The notes: generated from the letters alone by a model not told the origin. 64,000 nt of DNA from Avoscillospira_A sp052117125 (GCF_052117125.1 NZ_JBQKJT010000004.1:179029-243028); one strand, 5' to 3'; positions 17,178 through 26,251 are shown, numbered from the stretch's first letter. Numbers and translations are program-made.

Positions 17178-18260
17178 ATGAAAATCAATCTTCGCAACAA
17201 ACGCACCCGCACGGATTTTCTGACCTATGCCGGTGTAATCATCGCCTTCGTCATCATGACAATCTTGCAGAACCAGGGCGCCATCAGCCGTTCTCTCAGC
17301 GGCCAGCTGGTCCCCATCTGCGCCTATGTGACCATGGCTGTCTCCCTGAATCTGACCGTGGGCATCCTGGGCGAGCTGAGCCTGGGCCACGCGGGCTTTA
17401 TGAGCGTCGGCGCATTCTCCGGCATCATCGCCGCCATGTCCCTGCAATCGGCCATTCCCTCCGATGCGGTCCGTCTGGCCGTGGCCATGGTCCTGGGTGC
17501 GTTCTTCGCCGCCATCGCCGGTTTCCTGGTGGGCACGCCCGTTCTGCGGCTTCGCGGCGACTATCTTGCTATTGTGACCCTGGCCTTCGGCGAGATCATC
17601 AAGGAGCTGGTCAACTGCCTGCTGGTCGGCTACGATGAAAACGGCCTGCACATGATGTTCAATCTCAACGGACAGAAGACTGTGGCCGATCTGGGCCTGA
17701 CGGAAAACGGCATCGAGATCATCAAAGGCGCTCAGGGCGCCACCAGCACCACCACCATCGCCACCTTCACCGCCGGTTTTATCCTGGTCATGGTGACGCT
17801 GATTGTGGTCCTCAACCTGATCCGCAGCCGTTCCGGCCGCGCCATCATGGCCCTGCGGGACAACCGCATCGCCGCCGAGAGCGTAGGCATCAACATCACC
17901 AAATACAAGCTGATGGCCTTTGTCACTTCCGCCGCCCTGGCCGGTGCTGCCGGTGCGCTGTACGGACTCAACATGGCCTCTCTTCAGGCCACCAAGTTCA
18001 ACTTCAACACCTCCATTCTCGTGCTGGTATTCGTGGTTCTGGGCGGCCTGGGCAACATCTGGGGCTCCATCATCGCCGCCACCCTGCTGACGGTGCTGCC
18101 GGAGATGCTGCGCTCCTTCGCCGAATTCCGGATGCTGGTCTACGCCATCGTGCTGATTCTGGTCATGCTGGCCACCAACAATCCCACCATGAAGCTGTTT
18201 TTCGAGCGCATTCGCTCCCGCTTCTTCAAAAATCCTGCCAAGGAGGTCCGTGGTAAATGA
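17178..18260 (+). CDS. livM: Branched-chain amino acid ABC transporter permease LivM
   Basis: This is a 360-residue permease with about nine hydrophobic segments and the LivM motifs LTVGILGELSLGHAGFMSVG (about 57-76) and SGRAIMALRDNRIAAESVGI in the ATPase-contact loop. ATG 17178 is preferred over an in-frame GTG at 17169, because GAGGTG lies 7 bases upstream of the ATG. It starts 10 bases after livH and overlaps livG by four bases. Confidence 0.94.
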   Translation: MKINLRNKRTRTDFLTYAGVIIAFVIMTILQNQGAISRSLSGQLVPICAYVTMAVSLNLTVGILGELSLGHAGFMSVGAFSGIIAAMSLQSAIPSDAVRLAVAMVLGAFFAAIAGFLVGTPVLRLRGDYLAIVTLAFGEIIKELVNCLLVGYDENGLHMMFNLNGQKTVADLGLTENGIEIIKGAQGATSTTTIATFTAGFILVMVTLIVVLNLIRSRSGRAIMALRDNRIAAESVGINITKYKLMAFVTSAALAGAAGALYGLNMASLQATKFNFNTSILVLVFVVLGGLGNIWGSIIAATLLTVLPEMLRSFAEFRMLVYAIVLILVMLATNNPTMKLFFERIRSRFFKNPAKEVRGK

Positions 18261-19087
18261 GTAAGCTCGTTTCTGTCCAGAGAGAGGCCCGCATCCCCGA
18301 GCGCGACGCCGACAAGTCGCCCATTCTCGAGTGCATCGGCCTGGGCATCGATTTCGGCGGTTTGACCGCTGTGGACGACTTCAACCTGACCATTGGCCGT
18401 ACAGAGATCGCCGGTCTCATCGGACCCAACGGCGCCGGTAAAACCACGGTGTTCAACCTGCTGACCAAGGTCTACCAGCCCACCCGCGGCACAGTGCTGC
18501 TGGGCGGCATCGACACCCACGGCATGAACACCGTCCAGGTGAATCAGGCCGGTATCGCCCGTACCTTCCAGAATATCCGCCTGTTCTCCTCCCTCACCGT
18601 GGAAGAGAACGTGAAAATCGGCCTGCACAATCAGCTGCCCTATTCCATGTGGTCCGGCATTCTGCGGGCTCCCAGCTACTGGAAGCAGGAGAAAAAAGCC
18701 CACGAAAAGGCCATGGAACTGCTGTCCATTTTCGATATGCAGGATTTGGCCGACCATCGGGCCGGTTCCTTGCCCTACGGCGCCCAGCGCCGGTTGGAGA
18801 TTGTCCGTGCTCTGGCCACCAACCCCGGCATCCTGCTGCTGGATGAACCCGCCGCCGGTATGAACCCCTCGGAGACGGCGGAGCTGATGGACAATATCCG
18901 CAAAATCCGCGACATGTTCCACATTGCCATTATGCTGATTGAACACGATATGAGTTTGGTCATGGGCATCTGCGAGGGCATCTGCGTCCTGAACTACGGC
19001 AAAATCATTGCCAAGGGTACGCCGGAGGAAATCCAGTCCAACCCCACAGTCATCGAGGCGTACCTCGGCAAGAAGAAGGAGGCGTAA
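18257..19087 (+). CDS. livG: Branched-chain amino acid ABC transporter ATPase LivG
   Basis: This 276-residue ABC ATPase has Walker A GPNGAGKTT (about 56-64), the LivG-type GIARTFQNIRLF Q-loop, and Walker B ILLLDEPAAGMNP. The signature position reads LPYGAQRRLEI, as in the LivG family where the usual LSGGQ is altered. The start overlaps the livM stop (ATGA), with AAGGAGG 10 bases upstream. Confidence 0.95.
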   Translation: MSKLVSVQREARIPERDADKSPILECIGLGIDFGGLTAVDDFNLTIGRTEIAGLIGPNGAGKTTVFNLLTKVYQPTRGTVLLGGIDTHGMNTVQVNQAGIARTFQNIRLFSSLTVEENVKIGLHNQLPYSMWSGILRAPSYWKQEKKAHEKAMELLSIFDMQDLADHRAGSLPYGAQRRLEIVRALATNPGILLLDEPAAGMNPSETAELMDNIRKIRDMFHIAIMLIEHDMSLVMGICEGICVLNYGKIIAKGTPEEIQSNPTVIEAYLGKKKEA

Positions 19088-19090
19088 GGT

Positions 19091-19798
19091 ATGGAGCTTT
19101 TGAAGGTCGACAATATCAATGTGTACTATGGCTCCATCCACGCCATCAAGGATGTTTCCTTTACGGTCAACGAGGGCGAAGTGGTAACGCTCATCGGCGC
19201 CAACGGCGCGGGCAAGTCCACCATCCTCAACACGGTTTCGGGACTGCTCCGCAGCAAGACCGGCACTGTGGATTTCCTGGGCCAGTCCATCAACCATGTG
19301 CCGCCCCACAAGATCGTGGCCATGGGCATGGCCCACTGCCCCGAAGGCCGCCGCGTCTTTTTGCAGATGTCCGTCCGGGACAATCTGGAAATGGGCGCTT
19401 ACACCCAGCCCAACAGCGGTGTGGACGAGGACATCGAGAAAATTTATAAACTGTTTCCCCGCCTGAAGGAACGCTACAAGCAGGTAGCCGGTACTCTGTC
19501 CGGCGGCGAGCAGCAAATGCTGGCCATGGGCCGGGCTATGATGTCCCACCCCAAGCTGCTGATGCTGGATGAGCCCTCCATGGGCCTCGCCCCTCTGCTG
19601 GTAGAACAGATCTTCGACATCATCCGGGAGCTTCACGCCCAAGGCACTACCATTCTTTTGGTGGAGCAGAACGCCTCCATGGCGTTGGAGGTAGCCGACC
19701 GGGCCTATGTCCTGGAGACGGGCCGTGTGACCATGTCCGGCACCGGTAAGGAAGTGGCCGAAAGCCCCGCCGTCAAGGCCGCTTATCTGGGCGGCTGA
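19091..19798 (+). CDS. livF: Branched-chain amino acid ABC transporter ATPase LivF
   Basis: This is the second ATPase of the importer, with 235 residues. Walker A is GANGAGKST (about 37-45), the signature LSGGEQQMLAMGRAMM, and Walker B LLMLDEPSMGLAP. The gene begins 3 bases after the livG stop with TAAGG as ribosome site and ends the operon. LivG and LivF form the heterodimeric motor under LivH/LivM. Confidence 0.95.
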   Translation: MELLKVDNINVYYGSIHAIKDVSFTVNEGEVVTLIGANGAGKSTILNTVSGLLRSKTGTVDFLGQSINHVPPHKIVAMGMAHCPEGRRVFLQMSVRDNLEMGAYTQPNSGVDEDIEKIYKLFPRLKERYKQVAGTLSGGEQQMLAMGRAMMSHPKLLMLDEPSMGLAPLLVEQIFDIIRELHAQGTTILLVEQNASMALEVADRAYVLETGRVTMSGTGKEVAESPAVKAAYLGG

Positions 19799-19839
19799 CG
19801 CCGGAGGGGACTGCCTTCCGGGGCGCTGCCCCGAACCCC

Positions 19840-19904
19840 GCGATTTTTTGAAAAAAATCGAGTAAAACTTTTAAAAGCCCCGGATTCCCATGGAATCCGG
19901 GGCT
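19840..19904 (+). terminator. Two hairpins ending the liv operon
   Basis: An AT-rich palindrome (GATTTTTT with AAAAAATC, about 19841-19860) precedes a 13-bp perfect stem, AGCCCCGGATTCC with GGAATCCGGGGCT (19876-19904), followed by AAATTATTA. The second is the likely 3' end, though its T-tract is poor. Confidence 0.6.
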
Positions 19905-20055
19905 AAATTATTATGGTACTATAGGAAACTACCCATCAAGCAGAGACCGCTATTCGCAAAAGTAAGGGCTTGCAAATGAGCAAAGTCATATAGTTTTCTT
20001 GAGGAGCAGGCCCGATCTGGTCTCATATTGTCTGGAAGCATTACGGAAATGAGCA

Positions 20056-20544
20056 CTATTGCTTAAGCTCCATATAGACTACGTCATACCCTTCTTCCTG
20101 TTGTGCTATGTGAGCAGGCGGTTCTTTCGCAACAAACCCCAAGCGCTGATACAGAGCAACCGCTTTTACATTCTGCGGGTCAGGATCAACCCAAACTGTT
20201 TTAGCTCCATTTGCAAAAGCTTCCTTGATGGCATGCTTTAGGCCAGCTGTACCAATTCCTTTGCCTCGCGCAAAAGAAAACAACTTAATATCAAGAGCTG
20301 CACTATCATTATGGTCCATATCAATGGAATAAAAAGACTCTCCACAGTAAATCCCATCGTCAAACAGCGAATAGTGGTTTCGGAGCGGTTTGCCTTGCTC
20401 AATCCAGGAAAGCCATTTTTTCATATTTTCGTCTGTTTCGTGTAAGCCATCTGGAAACCCAACAAACTTCATGACGTCCCCATCAGCCCAAAGCTTTTGC
20501 ACATCCTTAAGGTCTCTGGACGTTGTTTCCCTGATTAATATCAT
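20056..20544 (-). CDS. GNAT-family N-acetyltransferase
   Basis: This is a 162-residue single-domain acetyltransferase. The acetyl-CoA loop is visible as FSFARGKGIGTAGLKHAI (about 90-107), and the C-terminal NVKAVALYQRLGFV stretch is typical of RimJ/RimL-like GNATs. It lies alone and is lower in GC than the upstream liv operon. The substrate cannot be inferred; antibiotic, polyamine and protein acetyltransferases share this fold. The ribosome site AGAGGAGGTACTGCTACA precedes ATG 20544. Confidence 0.85.
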   Translation of the reverse strand: MILIRETTSRDLKDVQKLWADGDVMKFVGFPDGLHETDENMKKWLSWIEQGKPLRNHYSLFDDGIYCGESFYSIDMDHNDSAALDIKLFSFARGKGIGTAGLKHAIKEAFANGAKTVWVDPDPQNVKAVALYQRLGFVAKEPPAHIAQQEEGYDVVYMELKQ

Positions 20545-20740
20545 TGTAGCAGTACCTCCTCTATGTCCTCTTCAAACGGACCCCTCTACTTCTGCCCTCC
20601 AATAATCCCGAGAACACGGAAGATAGGAAAGACGGCAAACATGAAAAATACTCGAGCAAATCCACTTTGCCCGAGCATCAAAATCAAGTGGTTGGAGGCG
20701 GCCTTGGGGCCGCTGCCTTGTTCAAATCCATTTGTTTTAA

Positions 20741-20775
20741 AAAAAAAGCATCCCTTTGTAGGGATGTCTTTTTTG
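20741..20775 (-). terminator. Terminator of the tRNA cluster
   Basis: On the minus strand CATCCC pairs with GGGATG around a 6-base loop and is followed by a run of T, directly after the tRNA-Lys CCA end. Confidence 0.85.
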
Positions 20776-20849
20776 GTGACCCGCCGGAGATTCGAACTCC
20801 GGACCCATTGCTTAAAAGGCAATTGCTCTGCCAACTGAGCTAGCGGGTC
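20774..20849 (-). tRNA. tRNA-Lys (anticodon TTT)
   Basis: The 76-base cloverleaf has acceptor stem GACCCGC/GCGGGTC, D-arm GCTC/GAGC, anticodon loop CTTTTAA, T-arm CGGAG-TTCGAAT-CTCCG and an encoded CCA. Confidence 0.97.
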
Positions 20850-20852
20850 GTT

Positions 20853-20927
20853 TGGCTGGGATGGCAGGATTCGAACCTACGAATGCCAGAGTCAAAGTCT
20901 GGTGCCTTACCGCTTGGCGACATCCCA
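20853..20927 (-). tRNA. tRNA-Gln (anticodon TTG)
   Basis: Acceptor stem TGGGATG/CATCCCA, anticodon loop CTTTGAC flanked by CCAGA/TCTGG, T-loop TTCGAAT, and encoded CCA. It lies 4 bases upstream of tRNA-Lys in transcription order. Confidence 0.96.
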
Positions 20928-20981
20928 ATATACGGAATATTGCAAATCCTTCGGTATTGGGCCGCCTACGGAAATTGTAAA

Positions 20982-21059
20982 TGGGGTGGGTGAAGGGATT
21001 CGAACCCTCGACCTCCAGAGCCACAATCTGGCGCGCTAACCAACTGCGCCACACCCACC
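20982..21059 (-). tRNA. tRNA-His (anticodon GTG)
   Basis: Acceptor GTGGGTG/CACCCAC with the extra 5' G-1 opposite C73 that marks tRNA-His, anticodon loop TTGTGGC, T-loop TTCGAAT and encoded CCA. Confidence 0.97.
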
Positions 21060-21101
21060 ATATGAAATTTCCACAAGCTGCCGGAGCGCCGTCCTTGAAA
21101 A

Positions 21102-21178
21102 TGGCACGCCAGGAGGGACTCGAACCCCCGACCTACTGCTTAGAAGGCAGTTGCTCTATCCAGCTGAGCTACTGGCGT
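21102..21178 (-). tRNA. tRNA-Arg (anticodon TCT)
   Basis: Acceptor ACGCCAG/CTGGCGT, D-arm GCTC/GAGC, anticodon loop CTTCTAA between ACTGC/GCAGT, T-loop TTCGAGT, encoded CCA. Confidence 0.97.
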
Positions 21179-21284
21179 ATGCTGCACTGCCGTGTGACAA
21201 GCGGCACCGCCTCTCGCACAGGCCATTCCGCAGGAGACCGCAGTCCACCTGGAAAGCAAACAGACAGGCTGCTTGCTTTGCAGA

Positions 21285-21358
21285 TGGAGCGGGTGATGGG
21301 AATCGAACCCACGCGACCAGCTTGGAAGGCTGGGATTCTGCCATTGAACTACACCCGC
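21285..21358 (-). tRNA. tRNA-Gly (anticodon TCC)
   Basis: Acceptor GCGGGTG/CACCCGC, anticodon loop CTTCCAA between CCAGC/GCTGG, T-loop TTCGATT, encoded CCA. It is the first gene of the five-tRNA cluster. Confidence 0.97.
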
Positions 21359-21467
21359 ATCGGACAGTTCCGACAGAAAAAACCGCAAGCGGCCTTGTCA
21401 GCCACAACATCATAGCATATTTTACACATGGTGTCAACAATTTATTTGCCCATATTGAAAATTTTCT

Positions 21468-22535
21468 TTACCGGCGCCGCAGAATTTTTAGAATGACCAC
21501 CACATCGGCCACCAGGAACACCGCCGCGCCCCCCAATGCCAGCCACCAGGGCGAAAACGGCAGCTTCCAAGTCCCCCCTTGTTTCTGTTCCGGTGTTTCC
21601 GCCGCCGGTTCCTCCGCGGACGGTTCCTCCGGCTGGACGGGTTCCGGTTCCGTATTGTCCGTGGTTTCCGGCGTCTGCGTCGGCTCCGACGGTTCCGGCT
21701 GTTCTGTCACGGCGGAGGGTTCCTCCGGTTCCGGTTCGGGCACGTATTGGGATACGGTATACTCCGTCAGCACCTCCGCCGCCCGGCCCAGGACCTCTGC
21801 CCCGCCGGGGGCGTCACTGGTGTACACTGCCAGCAGGAAGGGCTGCGGCGTGTAGATGATGCCCGTATCATTGATGGCCGTCACGCCGTCATCCACATAG
21901 TACCCGTACTTGTGCGCCACCTCATAGTCGGTGACATACATCTTGAAATACTCCCCGGGCTGGGCCTGTTTCATATAGCCGATCATTTCAGCGAACTTGT
22001 CGCCGCCTTCATAGAGGTGCTTCAACGTGTCCAGCATCATCGAGGTACAGTAATAATTATCGACATAGTAGATGTAGTCAATTTCCTCATCCGGCATGGT
22101 AAAATACTGCTTCATGGTATTTTTATATGTGCGAAAATTGCCGAGGTTGTACAGCATGTCGATGGAAACGTCGTTGTTGGACCACACCAGGCTCTGATAA
22201 TGGGCATCGGCCAGGGTGGTGGCGCCGATCATGGCGGCGGAGGAGATTTCTCCAGCGGCTTCCATCTCATAGTAGTGCATATTCAGCGGCAGTTTGTAGG
22301 TGCTGGCCGCAATCATAAACTTGGTATCGTTGTAGCGGTACTCCTCACCGGTGACGGTATTGTAGTAGCAGAGAGAAAAGTTTCCCTCATTCAGGCCATA
22401 CTCCGTCCGGAAGTCGTCCATCAGGGCTGTCAGGTCCTCGGAGGCCGGCTGCGTCTCCACGGCGGCAGCCGCCGGTACGGTCCACAGGGTCAGGCCCAGC
22501 AGCAGCGCCGCCAAACGGCGCACGGGATGTTTCAT
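21468..22535 (-). CDS. Membrane-anchored serine hydrolase, class A beta-lactamase-like fold
   Basis: This 355-residue exported protein has a signal peptide (1-25, AAAAVE cleavage region), a class A beta-lactamase/PBP-like domain with the active-site tetrad S78-T-Y-K81, an SNN motif near 120, and an HKYG segment in the KTG position. It then has a Pro/Glu/Thr-rich linker (about 275-320) and a C-terminal membrane helix before KILRRR. Loss of a clean KTG and the wall-spanning linker argue for a cell-envelope hydrolase rather than an antibiotic-resistance enzyme. The start at 22535 has GAAAGGAGG upstream. Confidence 0.82.
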   Translation of the reverse strand: MKHPVRRLAALLLGLTLWTVPAAAAVETQPASEDLTALMDDFRTEYGLNEGNFSLCYYNTVTGEEYRYNDTKFMIAASTYKLPLNMHYYEMEAAGEISSAAMIGATTLADAHYQSLVWSNNDVSIDMLYNLGNFRTYKNTMKQYFTMPDEEIDYIYYVDNYYCTSMMLDTLKHLYEGGDKFAEMIGYMKQAQPGEYFKMYVTDYEVAHKYGYYVDDGVTAINDTGIIYTPQPFLLAVYTSDAPGGAEVLGRAAEVLTEYTVSQYVPEPEPEEPSAVTEQPEPSEPTQTPETTDNTEPEPVQPEEPSAEEPAAETPEQKQGGTWKLPFSPWWLALGGAAVFLVADVVVILKILRRR

Positions 22536-22598
22536 GGAGATTCCTCCTTTCTCTCTCCTGCTATGGTAGAGAAAAAATGTGAACAAACCATGAACGAA

Positions 22599-22627
22599 TG
22601 GACAAATCCGTCGAAACACGGTATACT
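22599..22627 (+). promoter_or_regulatory. Predicted promoter of the HAD phosphatase gene
   Basis: TGGACA, 17 bases, TATACT, 36 bases before the start codon. Confidence 0.6.
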
Positions 22628-22662
22628 GGAGAAAACTTCAAGATCAGAATCGAGGCAGTACC

Positions 22663-23511
22663 ATGACAGATTTTTCCCACATTCTCCTGGTCAGCGACTA
22701 CGACCGCACCATGACGGCCTTTGACGGCACGGTGCCCCAGGCCAATCTGGACGCCATCGCGGAATTTACGGATCGGGGCGGCGTGTTCACCATTGCCACC
22801 GGCCGGTCCAGGCCCATGTTCCGTAAGCCCGTGGAGCAGCTGCCCATTTCCGTGCCGGTGATCCTGGCCAACGGCGGCGCCCTCTGGGAGCCGGACACCG
22901 ACCATGTGACGGTGTTCCACCGGCTCAGCGACGAGGCCATGGCGGCCGTCCGGGACATCACCGGCCGGTTTCCCCAGCTGCGTCTGGAGCTTCAGGGGCT
23001 GGAACGTCATCGCTGCATGGGCCATGACGCCATCCGGGACGCCTATCTGGCCCGGTATGGCCTGGAGCCGGACTACGGCGGCTGGGACGATCTGCGGGAT
23101 ATCATGTCGGTAGCCTGTCTCTACGCTCCGTTCCAGAAGGCGGCCCACGCCCGGCCGGACGAGACCAGCCCGGAGGAGGAATTGCCCTTCGATGCCATCG
23201 AAGCCCTGGTGGCGGAACGGTACAGCAATCTGCTGGAAGCCGTGCGGTCCATGCCCCGGATGATTGAGCTGCTGCCCAAGGGCTGCGGCAAGGGCAACGC
23301 CGCCCGGGAGCTGGCCCGGCGGCTGGGCCGGACGACGCTGCTGTGCGTCGGCGACGCTCCCAACGATCTGGACATGCTGGACAAAGCCGACGAGGCGTTC
23401 TACCCCACATCCGCGGAGTCGTCCCTCCGCAATCGGGGATATACGCCCCTGCCCGTCAGCTGCCAGGAGGGCACCATTGCCGCCCTGGTGGAACTGCTGA
23501 AACAGCGGTAA
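22663..23511 (+). CDS. Cof-type HAD-family phosphatase
   Basis: This 282-residue cytosolic phosphatase of the HAD IIB (Cof) subfamily has the nucleophile motif SDYDRTM (Asp12/Asp14), motif II IATGRS near 47, a central IIB cap domain, and the Mg-binding GDAPNDLDML near 228. Such enzymes dephosphorylate sugar phosphates or cofactors; the substrate here is unknown. The central cap differs enough from YidA-type enzymes that no specific assignment is safe. A terminator follows. Confidence 0.9.
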   Translation: MTDFSHILLVSDYDRTMTAFDGTVPQANLDAIAEFTDRGGVFTIATGRSRPMFRKPVEQLPISVPVILANGGALWEPDTDHVTVFHRLSDEAMAAVRDITGRFPQLRLELQGLERHRCMGHDAIRDAYLARYGLEPDYGGWDDLRDIMSVACLYAPFQKAAHARPDETSPEEELPFDAIEALVAERYSNLLEAVRSMPRMIELLPKGCGKGNAARELARRLGRTTLLCVGDAPNDLDMLDKADEAFYPTSAESSLRNRGYTPLPVSCQEGTIAALVELLKQR

Positions 23512-23532
23512 TCCATCATTTTTAGTTAGTAA

Positions 23533-23566
23533 GACGCGCCCCGGCGGTTCGGGGCGCGTCCTTTCT
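23533..23566 (+). terminator. Terminator between the HAD and collagen-like genes
   Basis: GACGCGCCCC (23533-23542) pairs with GGGGCGCGTC (23551-23560) and is followed by CTTTCT. Because the two genes converge, it may serve both strands. Confidence 0.8.
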
Positions 23567-23770
23567 CAGCTGTTCTTCATGAGACCGGCAGCCTGGAGGT
23601 TTGCCAGCAAGGTATTGAACTTTGTGACGACATCATTGGTACCGGTGGCATTGGCCACGAAGGCCGCCGCCGTAGCCGACGGACCGGTAGGGCCGGTGGG
23701 GCCCGTTGCGCCGCTGGGGCCGGTGGGACCCGTCGCGCCGGTAGCCCCGCTGGGGCCAGTCGGACCCGTC
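23566..23770 (-). pseudogene. Collagen-like protein, 3' part (split by the 5-kb element)
   Basis: This is the C-terminal part (67 residues) of a collagen-like protein whose N-terminal part lies at 28765-29418. It reads ten Gly-X-Thr/Ser triplets and then a non-collagen tail, ATAAAFVANATGTNDVVTKF and following, ending in MKNS-stop. It has no start codon or ribosome site of its own. If the intervening element is removed at the GTC repeat, the frame joins that of the N-terminal part in exact triplet register. It is therefore better seen as an exon-like half of an interrupted gene than as a dead gene. Confidence 0.85.
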
Positions 23771-23791
23771 TGGGCGATGTTAAAAGGAAAG
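23768..23791. repeat. Left attachment junction of the element
   Basis: GTC core (23768-23770) adjoining the collagen 3' part, then GGGCG (23772-23776), 8 bases and AGGAAAG (23785-23791), mirroring the arm at the right end. Confidence 0.75.
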
Positions 23792-23886
23792 AAATAAACT
23801 ATTTCAGCTGATTGCTGTCACTGCATTCTAAGGCTGACCGGATTGAAAGGAAACATCCTGATTGGCAAAATAGGAGGGGACATACC

Positions 23887-23928
23887 ATGATCTTATTTTG
23901 TAGAAAAATGTCGGTGCAGATTTTATAA
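23887..23928 (+). CDS. Possible 13-codon leader peptide before the chemotaxis receptor gene
   Basis: A strong ribosome site (TAGGAGGGG) stands 8 bases before an ATG that opens a 13-residue frame, MILFCRKMSVQIL, followed by TAA. It precedes the receptor gene within the element. It may be a leader peptide or merely a chance site. Confidence 0.3.
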   Translation: MILFCRKMSVQIL

Positions 23929-24064
23929 AAATAAAAAAATAAGACTTGTGTAATCATTGGAAAAGGTTCATAACGAAGAGGCAACAATATTGGATTCAAA
24001 ATCCATGCCTTTCCGGGTGGTCCGAACGGCCCTTCGGAAGCAAAGAAAGAAAGATGGTGGACTT

Positions 24065-26167
24065 GTGAAACTCGGTATTGTACAAAAGCTTTTGGTGGGA
24101 ATCCTCCTGCCTTTAGTGCTGGTCTTGGGATTGATCGGTGTATTGCTTGGCGTGCAAGTCTCTGGTACCGTGAAGCAGATGATGACGCAAACCTTGACAT
24201 CACAGACAGAGACGGCAGCTGAGGAAGTGGATGCCTTTCTGTCTCAGTACTTTGGCGCAGTGGATGGACTGCTTCAGTCTAATGTGGTACTTAATGTGGC
24301 CACGGACCCCAATAAGGTGATTCTGGATGACGCGGCAGAGTTTTCCCGTCTGTTGAGTGAACTGCGCAGCATGCAGCAGACCTATCAGGACAATGTGCTC
24401 AATGTCTGGTATATGGACGTTACGGCCAATGAACTGGTGCTGCAGGACAACAGTCGGCTGCTGGGGTCCGAGGTGGATTTTACCCAACGTGAGTGGTACA
24501 TCCAGTGTGCGGCGCAGAAGAAGACCATCCTTACAAGCGCCTATGAGGATGGTCGCACCCATGAAATGGTCGTAACGGTGGCTGGACCGGTCATGTCCAA
24601 TGGGCAAATGCTGGGCGTGATTGGAATTGACGTCAGCTTGGAGGAATTGAGCAGCACCCTGAATGCCATTTCCATCGGTGAGGGCGGTTATGTTGTGCTG
24701 ATCGACTCTGCCAATTTGATTCTGGCCAGCCCCGACGCCTCCCTGGTGGGGTCGGATGCCACACAGGTGGGATGCTCCCAGAATATGATGGACGTGCTGC
24801 TCAATAACCAGACCGTGGAGGGATTGCCATATACCCAGAACGGCAGCTCCTACTACGGCAGCACCGTCTACCTCAGCGATTTCGGCTATGAACTTTTGGG
24901 CGTTCTGCACGCTTCGGAATATGATGGGCACGTTGCCAGTACTGTCCGAGTGGTCGTGATCGGTTTTGTGCTGTGCGCGTTGATCTTGGCCGCTATTGTC
25001 ACTTTGCTGGCTGTATCCATCATCCGTCCGCTGAAAAAGCTGAGCAATGTGGCGGAACACCTGGCGGATGGAGAGTTGGATGTAGACTACCAGGCCAAGG
25101 GCAATGACGAGGTGGCGGCACTGGGAGTGTCCATTTCCCGTATCGTGGAACGCCTGAAGACTTACATTCAATATATCGGTGAACTGTCGGCTGTGTTGAA
25201 CCAGATGGGTCAGGGAGACCTGGTATTTCAGCTGAAATACGACTATCAGGGAGAGTTCGCCAAACTGAAGGATGCCCTGCTGGACATCCAGCGCAATATG
25301 TCTAACACACTGTCCAGCGTTTCCCAGGCCGCCGTTCAGGTGAATATGGGGGCCGATCAGATCGCTACCGGCGCGCAGGCTCTGGCTCAGGGCGCCACCG
25401 AGCAGGCCTCCGCCGTCCAGGATCTGTCCAATACCGTTCGGGAACTGGAAGAGAAGGTCACTAATGGCGCGCAGCAGGCCAACACCATGATCACCCGTCT
25501 GGAGCAGGTGAAGGACGAGGTGGATGCCAGCAATGGCCAGATGCAGGAGATGCTGGTAGCCATGGGCGACATTAGCCGCCACTCCAGCGATATTGGCAAG
25601 ATCATCAAAACCATTGACGACATTGCCTTCCAGACCAACATTCTGGCCCTCAATGCAGCAGTGGAAGCTGCCCGGGCCGGGGAAGCCGGCAAGGGCTTTG
25701 CCGTGGTAGCCGATGAGGTGCGCAGTTTGGCAGGGAAAAGTGCCGCCGCCGCCCAAGAGACCAATGAATTGATCGAGCGGTCGGTCACAGCTGTCAAGCG
25801 GGGCGAGGGAATCGCGCATTCCACGGCCGACGTTCTGGCCTCTGCGGCCAGCAAATCCACCGAAGTGGTTGAAGCCATTGAGCAGGTGACCCGGGACTAT
25901 CAGGAACAGGCAGATCATTTGAGAGACATTGCCACTGGTGTGGACCAGATTTCCACCGTCGTACAGACCAACTCGGCCACTGCAGAGGAGAGCGCCGCTG
26001 CCAGCCAGGAGTTGGCTGGACAGGCCTCCTATATGCAGGGAGAAATCAATCGGTTCCATCTGCAAAATACAGACGCGGAGCGTCGTCCTGTACCGGCGAA
26101 AGAGCCTATGCCCGATGATATGCCGTCTGTTTCGTCCTCTGCCCAATTTGGAAGCGAGAAGTACTAA
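24065..26167 (+). CDS. Methyl-accepting chemotaxis protein (dCache sensor)
   Basis: This 700-residue receptor has an N-terminal membrane helix (about 8-30), a Cache-type extracellular sensor (about 40-280), a second membrane helix (about 295-318), a HAMP domain, and a cytoplasmic signalling domain with the conserved hairpin tip FQTNILALNAAVEAARAGE. GTG 24065 is preferred because GGTGGA lies just upstream and MKLGIVQKLL is a typical receptor start. The open frame extends to a TTG at 23957 and an ATG at 24005 without good ribosome sites. It is cargo of the element; no other che genes are in the window. Confidence 0.9.
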   Translation: MKLGIVQKLLVGILLPLVLVLGLIGVLLGVQVSGTVKQMMTQTLTSQTETAAEEVDAFLSQYFGAVDGLLQSNVVLNVATDPNKVILDDAAEFSRLLSELRSMQQTYQDNVLNVWYMDVTANELVLQDNSRLLGSEVDFTQREWYIQCAAQKKTILTSAYEDGRTHEMVVTVAGPVMSNGQMLGVIGIDVSLEELSSTLNAISIGEGGYVVLIDSANLILASPDASLVGSDATQVGCSQNMMDVLLNNQTVEGLPYTQNGSSYYGSTVYLSDFGYELLGVLHASEYDGHVASTVRVVVIGFVLCALILAAIVTLLAVSIIRPLKKLSNVAEHLADGELDVDYQAKGNDEVAALGVSISRIVERLKTYIQYIGELSAVLNQMGQGDLVFQLKYDYQGEFAKLKDALLDIQRNMSNTLSSVSQAAVQVNMGADQIATGAQALAQGATEQASAVQDLSNTVRELEEKVTNGAQQANTMITRLEQVKDEVDASNGQMQEMLVAMGDISRHSSDIGKIIKTIDDIAFQTNILALNAAVEAARAGEAGKGFAVVADEVRSLAGKSAAAAQETNELIERSVTAVKRGEGIAHSTADVLASAASKSTEVVEAIEQVTRDYQEQADHLRDIATGVDQISTVVQTNSATAEESAAASQELAGQASYMQGEINRFHLQNTDAERRPVPAKEPMPDDMPSVSSSAQFGSEKY

Positions 26168-26251
26168 TGTCTTAGCGCATCGGCGGTCAAACTAGGTTTA
26201 GCTGATATCGGAGCCGCAGCGCATTGTCCCACACAGAAACCGTATCGAACA

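Noticed and set aside
20586..20834. 82-residue minus-strand frame overlapping tRNA-Lys and its terminator.
   Set aside because: It begins inside the tRNA gene and crosses a terminator; no ribosome site.
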